Origin: DAOVRD01 sp964605915
GTDB lineage: Bacteria; Planctomycetota; Brocadiia; SM23-32
Length of the DNA stretch: 11,244 bases
Direction: 5' to 3'
Assembly: GCA_964605915.1 (NCBI GenBank)
Contig: CAZSET010000128.1
Coordinates: 1 to 11,244 of the forward strand
This document shows positions 6,610 to 11,244 of the stretch, in pieces. The notes beneath the pieces are model-generated. The model searched no databases and was not told the origin of the DNA. It was given only the letters and a program-made list of their open reading frames with translations. Positions within the stretch are counted from its first letter, which is position 1, and every line of letters begins with the position of its first letter. The translations under genes and the position numbers were made by a program.

Positions 6610-6682
6610 GATAGGTGTTAGGTGATAGGTGATAGGTGTTAGGTCATAGGTGTTAGGTGTTAGGTGATAGGTGATAGGCGAT
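6606..6682. repeat. Heptanucleotide tandem repeat, 11 copies
   Basis: Eleven uninterrupted 7-bp units fit AGGTGAT or AGGTGTT on the plus strand: five AGGTGAT, four AGGTGTT, and single variants AGGTCAT (6641-6647) and AGGCGAT (6676-6682). The total length is 77 bp. The array fills most of the 103-bp gap between the second permease (stop at 6693) and the first ATPase (start at 6589). Short heptamer arrays of this kind (STRR-type) are known in cyanobacteria and some other bacteria, with different unit sequences. Its A/T-rich units stand out from the GC-rich surroundings. Confidence 0.95.
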
Positions 6683-6692
6683 AGCGGCGACC

Positions 6693-7532
6693 TCACGTGC
6701 GGCGCAGGCGCGGGTTGAATACCTCGTCCATGCCGCTGTTGATGTACTTGAGCGAGAAGGTGATGACGGCGATCAGCAGCACCGGCGGAATGAAGGCCCA
6801 CCATGCATGTGCCCGAACCGCCTCGAACATCAGGGCCCATGACATCATCGTGCCCAGCGAGACCGCATTGTAAGGCCCGAGCCGCAGCATGCTGAGGGTC
6901 GCCTCAGTAAGGATCCCCGAAGCCACCTGAAGCACGAAAGCCATGACGATGTAAGACAGTATGTAGGGCAGTATCTCCCGCACGATGATGGCGAAGGTGC
7001 CGAACCCGCTGATCCGGGCGATGTCCACGTGTCGGCGCGTCTTCAGGCTGTAGACCTGCGCGCGGACCGAGCGCGAGACCCACGGCCAGCTCGTCACCCC
7101 GATGATAACGGCCAGCACCGCCACGCTCCGGGTCCGCAGGCTGATGGACAGCAGTATCAGCACGACGAACGGCGGTATGACGAGGAACAGGTTCGTCACG
7201 GAATTCAGCACGGCGTCCAGCAAGCCGCCCTTGTAGCCCGCCACCGATCCCATTGCGGTGCCGATCAGCGTGGCGATCAGGCCGGCGAGCAGTCCCACCT
7301 GCAGCGAAGTGCGCGTGCCGTGGGCGAGCTGCGTGAAGATGTCCCTGCCGAAGTTGTCCGTGCCGAGCCAGCGCGTCGCCGAGGGCGGCTCATACAGCTC
7401 CCCCACCATGTCCGTCGGCTCGGCCTCGAGGCAGAGCGGACCCAGCAAGCCGAAGGCCAGCACGCAGGCGAAGACGACGCACCCGGAGCGTGCCTTCGGC
7501 GACGTCCACACCCTCTTGAGCAGGTCGATCAC
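6693..7532 (-). CDS. ABC transporter permease, second subunit (DppC/OppC type)
   Basis: 279 residues from a GTG at 7532. The frame is open further upstream, but this GTG overlaps the TGA of the first permease (7531-7529) and has GGAGGAGG at 7-nt spacing, which fixes the start. The N-terminal membrane segment lies near residues 16-34, followed by a periplasmic loop with the DppC-typical WLGTDNFGRDIFTQLAHG (55-72). Four to five more membrane segments follow, near 78-98, 113-131, 137-152, 190-208 and 248-264. The EAA-type loop that docks on the ATPases is at about 170-191 (ARISGFG...REILPY). It forms the inner-membrane channel with the first permease. TRWLGTDxxGRD and the REILP motif are standard for the family, and I see no missing element. 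Confidence 0.93.
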   Translation of the reverse strand: MIDLLKRVWTSPKARSGCVVFACVLAFGLLGPLCLEAEPTDMVGELYEPPSATRWLGTDNFGRDIFTQLAHGTRTSLQVGLLAGLIATLIGTAMGSVAGYKGGLLDAVLNSVTNLFLVIPPFVVLILLSISLRTRSVAVLAVIIGVTSWPWVSRSVRAQVYSLKTRRHVDIARISGFGTFAIIVREILPYILSYIVMAFVLQVASGILTEATLSMLRLGPYNAVSLGTMMSWALMFEAVRAHAWWAFIPPVLLIAVITFSLKYINSGMDEVFNPRLRRT

Positions 7533-8575
7533 GTGGCGGCCTCCTCCACCTCGGCGGCCCGTATGCGCGGGTCGATCAGGCCGTAGGAAATGTCCATCAG
7601 GAAGTTCGCCCCGAGCACGGCGAGCGTGATGAGCAACGTGCACCCCTGGATCAGGGGATAGTCCGACTGCCGGATGGCCGTGAACAGCACCTGCCCGATG
7701 CCCGGGTAGGAGAAGACGATCTCGGTCACCAGCGATCCGCCCACCACCATGCCCAGCGACGTTGCGAAACCGGTGATCTGCGGCAGCACGGCGTTCTTGA
7801 ACACGTACCGGATGATCTTGCCGCTGCCCAGGCCCAGGCTGCGGCAGTAGAGCACGTAATCGCTGTTGAGCTCGTAGATGGACATCTCGCGCATGCCGAT
7901 GGCCTGCCCGCCCACCGTGACCAGAACGATGGATGCGAACGGCAGGACGTAGTGATAGGCGGCGCTGCCGATGAATCGCGCCGAGAACGAAACGGTCAGC
8001 GCCTGGTCATAGCCCCCGGCCACGGGGAACAAGTCCAGCGCCACGGCCAGGAAGTAGAGCAGCAGGATGCCCAGGGCGTAGTGCGGTATCGAGTTCAGGA
8101 ACAGCGACAGCGGGAAGAGGACGTGGTCGAAGACGCGCTTCCGGTATGCGGCTACGGCACCCAGCACGTTGCCCACAATCCACCCCACCACGAGGGCGGG
8201 CAGTTGCAGCGCGAAGGACCACGGCAGGGCATCGGCCAGTATCCGCGTGACGGGCTTCGGGTACTGGCTGAAGGACGTGCCCAGGTTGCCCCTGAACAGC
8301 ATCCCGACGTAGCTGAGGAACTGCGCAGGCAGCGACTTGTCCAGCCCGAACTCCTCGACGTACGTGTCGTAGAGCCGCTGCATCGTCTCGCTCTCGACGC
8401 CGCCGGTTGCGATCTGCGAGACGATCTGGCTGATGGGGTCGCCCGGCACCAGGCGCGGCAGATAGAAGTTCAGCACCAGCGCGAACACGAGCGTCAGCAG
8501 GTACCAGCCGAACCGTTTGCCGATGTAGGACGCAAACCGCCGCAATGTCGACCCCGGGTTGAGTGTTCGCAGCAC
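7529..8575 (-). CDS. ABC transporter permease, first subunit (DppB/OppB type, oligosaccharide branch)
   Basis: Up to 348 residues from a GTG at 8575. A TTG at 8545 with GGGG nearby is an alternative start, and the ribosome binding site is weak for both, so the first 10 residues are uncertain. The N-terminal membrane segment with LVPGDPI (42-48) is typical of DppB, followed by a periplasmic domain with EEFGLDKSLPAQFLSYV (74-90) and FRGNLGTSF (94-102). Residues 163-190, SIPHYALGILLLYFLAV...LFPVAGGYD, resemble the cellobiose/glucoside branch rather than peptide permeases. The EAA loop is at about 243-265 (RSLGLGSGKI...KNAVLP), and ending VFSYPGIGQVLF...DYPLIQG...DPRIR is canonical. It is separated from the binding-protein gene by 311 bp and overlaps the second permease by 4 bp. 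Confidence 0.92.
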   Translation of the reverse strand: MLRTLNPGSTLRRFASYIGKRFGWYLLTLVFALVLNFYLPRLVPGDPISQIVSQIATGGVESETMQRLYDTYVEEFGLDKSLPAQFLSYVGMLFRGNLGTSFSQYPKPVTRILADALPWSFALQLPALVVGWIVGNVLGAVAAYRKRVFDHVLFPLSLFLNSIPHYALGILLLYFLAVALDLFPVAGGYDQALTVSFSARFIGSAAYHYVLPFASIVLVTVGGQAIGMREMSIYELNSDYVLYCRSLGLGSGKIIRYVFKNAVLPQITGFATSLGMVVGGSLVTEIVFSYPGIGQVLFTAIRQSDYPLIQGCTLLITLAVLGANFLMDISYGLIDPRIRAAEVEEAAT

Positions 8576-8804
8576 GGCCGCCCAAATGGGCGCTGAGGGT
8601 GCAGCGAAGGCGTGCTGCGGCGCGGCTATTCTACCGGCTTCCGACGCGGCATGGTAGGAACGGCCCGGGCCGGCGCGACGGCGGGAGAGCGATCGTCCTC
8701 GTGCTGGTTCTCGTCGTCGACCTTGGGCGCGGCCGCCGTAGGGGCAGCCCGGAGGCGCACCACCCCGGCAAGGGGCGGGCGACCATCCTTGGCGGCAAGT
8801 TGAA

Positions 8805-8821
8805 GCCGGCTAGAAGCCGGC
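8805..8821. repeat. Short GC-rich REP-like palindromic repeat
   Basis: GCCGGC occurs at 8805-8810 and 8816-8821 around TAGAA. Because GCCGGC is self-complementary, the two copies form a 6-bp stem with a 5-nt loop on either strand. The wider segment reads GAAGCCGGCTAGAAGCCGGC followed by GCTAC. From memory, motifs of the form GTAGCGCCGGCTT-AGCCGGC are dispersed in some Planctomycetota-type genomes, but I cannot confirm that here and only one copy is in the window. Confidence 0.4.
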
Positions 8822-8854
8822 GCTACAAAACGGCGGGACTGCCACCAGCAGCCG

Positions 8855-8870
8855 TGGCGCTAGCGCGCCA
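8855..8870 (-). promoter_or_regulatory. Stem-loop just after the binding-protein gene
   Basis: TGGCGC (8855-8860) pairs with GCGCCA (8865-8870) around a TAGC loop, 17 nt downstream of the binding-protein stop codon (8889-8887). Stems at this point in ABC operons commonly stabilise the upstream message or partly terminate transcription, giving more binding protein than permease. No U-run follows, so mRNA stabilisation is likelier than strong termination. The role is inference from position. Confidence 0.35.
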
Positions 8871-8886
8871 GGCGGACCGAAGGGGG

Positions 8887-10665
8887 CTAGCGCTGGGCGA
8901 CAGGTGCTATCCGGTAGATCGCCCGGATGCCCGCGCCGTCCGTGCATATCTGGGGCGGGGCGTAGGGATTGTCCGCCGTGGGGAAGTTCCGCCAGTGCGT
9001 AGTGTTGAACTCGTAGAACAGCCAGGGCCTGTACTCGAGCGGCAGGACCGGAATGTCCCGCATGAAGATGCTGTTCAGCTCCCGATACAGGCGCTTGCGC
9101 TCGGCCTCGTCGGCCACGGCGGCGGCGCGCGCAAGGAGCCGTTCGGCCTCCTGGTTCTCATAGCGTCCCCAGTTCCAGAACGCCGGCCCTTCCCCGACCG
9201 CCGGCACGCCGCGGGAAGACATGACGTTGCGGAACTTCAGCCAGGGCTGAGCCGGTGAGTACGATCCGGCCGGGTTGTACATCACCATGTCGAAGTCGCC
9301 CTGCTGAAGCCGGTCGTAGAAGGGCGGGTACTCGGGGAACTCGGCCCTGACCTCCAGCCCCATCTGCCGGAGGTTGGCGGCCGCGATGTCCAGCGAACTC
9401 ATCCAGTCGGTCCAGCCGTGCGGGCATTCCATCTTGAGCGTCCGCACCGGCGAACCATCGGGCATCAGCCATCGGCCGTCCGCGCCCCGGGAGTAGCCGG
9501 CCTCCAGCAGCATCCGCTGCGCCACTTCCGGATCGTACCGCCAGCCTTGCTCCCGCGCCAGTTGCTCATCGAAGTACTGGCCCTCGCGTCCGAACTTACT
9601 GATCAGCCCCGGAACCATGGTGGGCGAATAGCGCGTCATGGCCAGCTCGGCTATCTTCTCGTAGTTGAGCGCGTGGGCGAAGGCCCTGCGGAACGCCGGA
9701 TCGTCCAGCGGCTTCCGGTGCAGGTTGAAGATCAGGGACGGCATCGACCCGCTCACATAGAAGTACGGGGGCTGCCTGAGCCACGTGCCGACCGGCTTGC
9801 CGCCCTCCCACATCTTCCATATCTGGGGCACGAACTGCTGGGAGAGGTCCACGTCGGCCTTCTCCAGGGCCAGATTCCCGGACTCGTTGCCCTTGTAGAT
9901 GACGTGGACGACGTAGGTCGGCGCGGGCCGACCCCACAGGTCCTTCCCCCAGTAGTCATCGAATCGCTTGAGGACGATCTTCTGCGTCGAGAAGTCGTGG
10001 AGCCGGTACGGCCCCGTGCCGACGGGGTCGTCGTTGGTCCACTGGCGCAGTTTCGTCGCGTCGCCCCCGAATTCCTCCTCCTTGGCGCTGAACACGGATC
10101 GGGGCACCATGTGGACGTGGCAGAGGTACTCCAGCGCCATCAGGCGGTTGGGCCGCTGCGGGTCGAGCTTCAGCGTCACGGTGTGCTCGTCGGATGCGGC
10201 CACCTCGCCGACGTAGTCCCAGAACGCGCTGTAAGGAAGCTCGTATCGGCGCGCGAGCTCGTAGGTGTAGACGACGTCGGCAGCCGTGAAGGGCTCCCCG
10301 TTCTGCCAGCGGGCCGCCTCCTGCAGCGTCACCTCGACGGTCAGATCGTCGACCCATCGGTAGGCCTGGGCCAGCAGGGGCTCCAGCTCGCCCGTCATCA
10401 TGTTGTAGGCGAACAGCGTCTCGTAGATCAGCTCGCGGTGCGGGTCGTCGATCGGCCAGTCGGGATTGGCCGAAACGGGATTGAAAGTGGAAGGCGGACC
10501 CCACTGGAGGCCGGCAACGTAGAGCGTCTGCTCGCGGGGCAGCACGGAGACGTCCCCGGCCCCCCCTTCCTCGCCCTTGCCCCCGCATGACGCAAGGCAC
10601 AGGAGCGCACTGACCGCCAGCAATGCCGGCAGGGCCCGAACCGCCCCGGGAGTTCGTATTCCCAT
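8887..10665 (-). CDS. Family-5 solute-binding lipoprotein of ABC importer (oligosaccharide type)
   Basis: 592 residues. The ATG at 10665 gives a complete lipoprotein signal: basic start, hydrophobic 11-23, lipobox LASC with lipidated C27, then a Gly/Glu linker GGKGEEGGAG. Shine-Dalgarno support is weak (GAGG about 13 nt upstream). The SBP_bac_5 fold follows: LQWGPPSTFNPVSANP (53-68), LIYETLFAYN (79-88), LEPLLAQAYRW (94-104), FTAADVVYTYELAR (126-139), DPVGTGPYRL (213-222), a lobe-crossing LIFNLHRKPLDDPAFRRAFA (311-330), and a C-terminal WRNFPTADNPYAPP (558-571) resembling cellobiose-type binding proteins. It captures the substrate in the periplasm or at the membrane and delivers it to the two permeases encoded downstream. 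Related proteins bind peptides, nickel or beta-linked oligosaccharides; I favour oligosaccharides from the C-terminal segment, the permease type and the nearby sugar oxidoreductases. Confidence 0.92.
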   Translation of the reverse strand: MGIRTPGAVRALPALLAVSALLCLASCGGKGEEGGAGDVSVLPREQTLYVAGLQWGPPSTFNPVSANPDWPIDDPHRELIYETLFAYNMMTGELEPLLAQAYRWVDDLTVEVTLQEAARWQNGEPFTAADVVYTYELARRYELPYSAFWDYVGEVAASDEHTVTLKLDPQRPNRLMALEYLCHVHMVPRSVFSAKEEEFGGDATKLRQWTNDDPVGTGPYRLHDFSTQKIVLKRFDDYWGKDLWGRPAPTYVVHVIYKGNESGNLALEKADVDLSQQFVPQIWKMWEGGKPVGTWLRQPPYFYVSGSMPSLIFNLHRKPLDDPAFRRAFAHALNYEKIAELAMTRYSPTMVPGLISKFGREGQYFDEQLAREQGWRYDPEVAQRMLLEAGYSRGADGRWLMPDGSPVRTLKMECPHGWTDWMSSLDIAAANLRQMGLEVRAEFPEYPPFYDRLQQGDFDMVMYNPAGSYSPAQPWLKFRNVMSSRGVPAVGEGPAFWNWGRYENQEAERLLARAAAVADEAERKRLYRELNSIFMRDIPVLPLEYRPWLFYEFNTTHWRNFPTADNPYAPPQICTDGAGIRAIYRIAPVAQR

Positions 10666-10706
10666 GCAGAACAGGGCCTCGGAGAGGATCCGGTAGACGA
10701 ACTCTG

Positions 10707-10743
10707 TGCCCGCCCGGCAGCGTCACGAGCGGCCGGGCGGGCA
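10707..10743. terminator. 12-bp perfect GC-rich stem-loop upstream of the binding-protein gene
   Basis: TGCCCGCCCGGC (10707-10718) pairs exactly with GCCGGGCGGGCA (10732-10743) around a 13-nt loop. It lies 19 bp downstream of the stop of the Pro-repeat gene (10762) and about 40 bp before the binding-protein ATG (10665). A terminator for the right-hand gene is the simplest reading, although no U-run follows; a leader structure of the importer mRNA is the alternative. I see no good promoter in this 96-bp gap, so the importer may depend on read-through or on an upstream promoter. Confidence 0.5.
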
Positions 10744-10761
10744 GGATAGTCAGGCGCAACG

Positions 10762-11244
10762 CTACGGAACCTCCTGGGGCGCCGTCGGCGGCGGCATCGG
10801 CTGAGGCGCCGTCCGCGGCGGCATCGGCTGAGACGCCATCGGCGGCGGCATCGGCTGAGGCGCGGACACGGCCTTCTGTATGCCCTCGACGATGACGCGC
10901 AGCGATGCCGCCGGGGCGCGCCACTGCTTCCGCACGACGCCTTCGGAGACCCACACAGCGCCGCCGATCGGCGGGCCGGGCGCGAACTGCATGGAGGCCA
11001 GTTGCGGCGGGACCTGTCCCGTCATCTCCATTACCACGCCCTGTGCGATGCCCACTATGCAGGTGGCAAGATCGCTGAGCGAGACGTAGCCGACCGCCGT
11101 TGCGCCCGAGGGCATGCCGATCGTCGCTTCGGCCAGGCTGTCGGAACCCGCGGCGGGCCGGATGGCGCCGTCTATGACTTGCTTCAGGGCGTCCAGCGCT
11201 CCCTCGCCCTGGACGTAGACCAGGTTGCTGTCCAGGTACGTCCA
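10762..11244 (-). CDS. C-terminal part of a DUF3352-like protein with Pro-rich repeat tail (5' end outside window)
   Basis: The frame is open from the right window edge (TGG at 11244) to TAG at 10764-10762, giving 160 visible residues. The ATG at 11115 is internal: coding-like sequence continues upstream of it (WTYLDSNLVYVQGEGALDAL...). The visible part alternates strand-like and helix-like stretches: a YLDSNLVYVQGEGALDAL segment, PSGATAVGYVSLSDL near 45-59, and APGPPIGGAVWVSEGVVRKQWRAP near 88-112. This resembles the C-terminal half of DUF3352-like proteins, large secreted proteins in some environmental bacteria, but the match is by eye and moderate. It ends in an approximate 9-residue repeat, APQPMPPPM, ASQPMPPRT, APQPMPPPT, then APQEVP. 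Function unknown. It lies upstream of the importer on the same strand, with a strong stem-loop between, so I place it in a different transcription unit. Confidence 0.7.
   Translation of the reverse strand, partial: WTYLDSNLVYVQGEGALDALKQVIDGAIRPAAGSDSLAEATIGMPSGATAVGYVSLSDLATCIVGIAQGVVMEMTGQVPPQLASMQFAPGPPIGGAVWVSEGVVRKQWRAPAASLRVIVEGIQKAVSAPQPMPPPMASQPMPPRTAPQPMPPPTAPQEVP
10779..10859 (-). repeat. Three in-frame 27-bp tandem repeats coding for a Pro-rich tail
   Basis: Three direct copies of a 27-bp unit lie at 10779-10805, 10806-10832 and 10833-10859, differing at only a few positions. The unit length is a multiple of three, so each encodes nine residues of the QPMPPP type and copy-number change would keep the frame. 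The array ends six codons before the stop (10764-10762). Pro-rich tails of this kind often act as flexible spacers or cell-wall-spanning segments; the role here is unknown. Confidence 0.9.

Larger units (their letters stand above)
8576..8886. other. Gap between binding-protein and permease genes (311 bp)
   Basis: No supported gene. The stretch holds two short inverted repeats described separately (8805-8821 and 8855-8870) and a GCTAGCGC motif repeated at 8859-8866 and 8886-8893. Minus-strand frames are open for part of the distance, but their translations are low-complexity and rich in Arg, Pro, Ala and Gly, as expected by chance in GC-rich DNA. A TAGAAT hexamer lies at 8632-8627 on the minus strand, but I see no matching -35. 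The length is unusual for an operon whose other importer genes overlap or sit close together. Confidence 0.5.

Noticed and set aside
6606..6682. CRISPR-like or telomere-like interpretation of the heptamer array
   Set aside because: Units are only 7 bp with no spacers, and the array is internal to an operon, not at a replicon end.
9418..10590. Long plus-strand open frame (390 codons) opposite the binding-protein gene
   Set aside because: It is a mirror of a well-supported gene on the other strand; in GC-rich DNA third-position bias keeps opposite frames open. The translation shows no domain.
10779..10859. Mobile element or integration site suggested by the direct repeats at the right end
   Set aside because: The repeats are 27-bp, in frame and within a coding tail, with no integrase, transposase or terminal inverted repeats nearby.

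Overview
The window is high-GC DNA that most resembles an uncultured Planctomycetota-type bacterium. That guess rests on an outer-membrane (diderm) protein, paired Gfo/Idh/MocA oxidoreductases, an oligosaccharide-type ABC importer and a large secreted protein with Pro-rich repeats. It is an inference from gene content, and no marker gene is present. I see no rRNA, tRNA, CRISPR array, transposase or phage gene.

Layout. (1) Positions 1-917, minus: a nearly complete SphA / phenol-MetA-type outer-membrane protein cut by the left edge, with a near-consensus promoter at 994-1023. (2) Positions 918-1323: a divergent intergenic region with a perfect inverted repeat. (3) Positions 1324-1965, plus: an unrecognised His-rich multi-pass membrane protein, the only plus-strand gene I support. 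(4) Positions 2013-4025, minus: two Gfo/Idh/MocA-type NAD(P)-dependent oxidoreductases, 63 bp apart. (5) Positions 4240-10665, minus: a five-component family-5 (Opp/Dpp-like) ABC importer. In transcription order it is a lipoprotein binding protein, two permeases overlapping by 4 bp, two ATPases overlapping by 4 bp, and then, 11 bp later, a small exported NTF2-like protein. (6) Positions 10762-11244, minus: the C-terminal part of another protein ending in 9-residue Pro-rich repeats.

How the genes may work together. The importer's sequence features match the cellobiose/oligosaccharide branch of the peptide/nickel ABC family. The two sugar-type oxidoreductases lie downstream on the same strand, so the simplest reading is uptake of an oligosaccharide or glycoside followed by redox processing. 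No glycoside hydrolase is visible in the window, so the substrate is not defined.

The most unusual non-coding element is an 11-copy heptanucleotide tandem array inside the importer operon, directly upstream of the ribosome binding site of the first ATPase gene. Each copy could pair with that binding site. Other structured elements are a short repeat with a hairpin in the gap between binding protein and permease, and a 12-bp perfect stem upstream of the binding-protein gene. Apart from these, the window is ordinary accessory metabolism and transport. I found no convincing new defence or mobile system.
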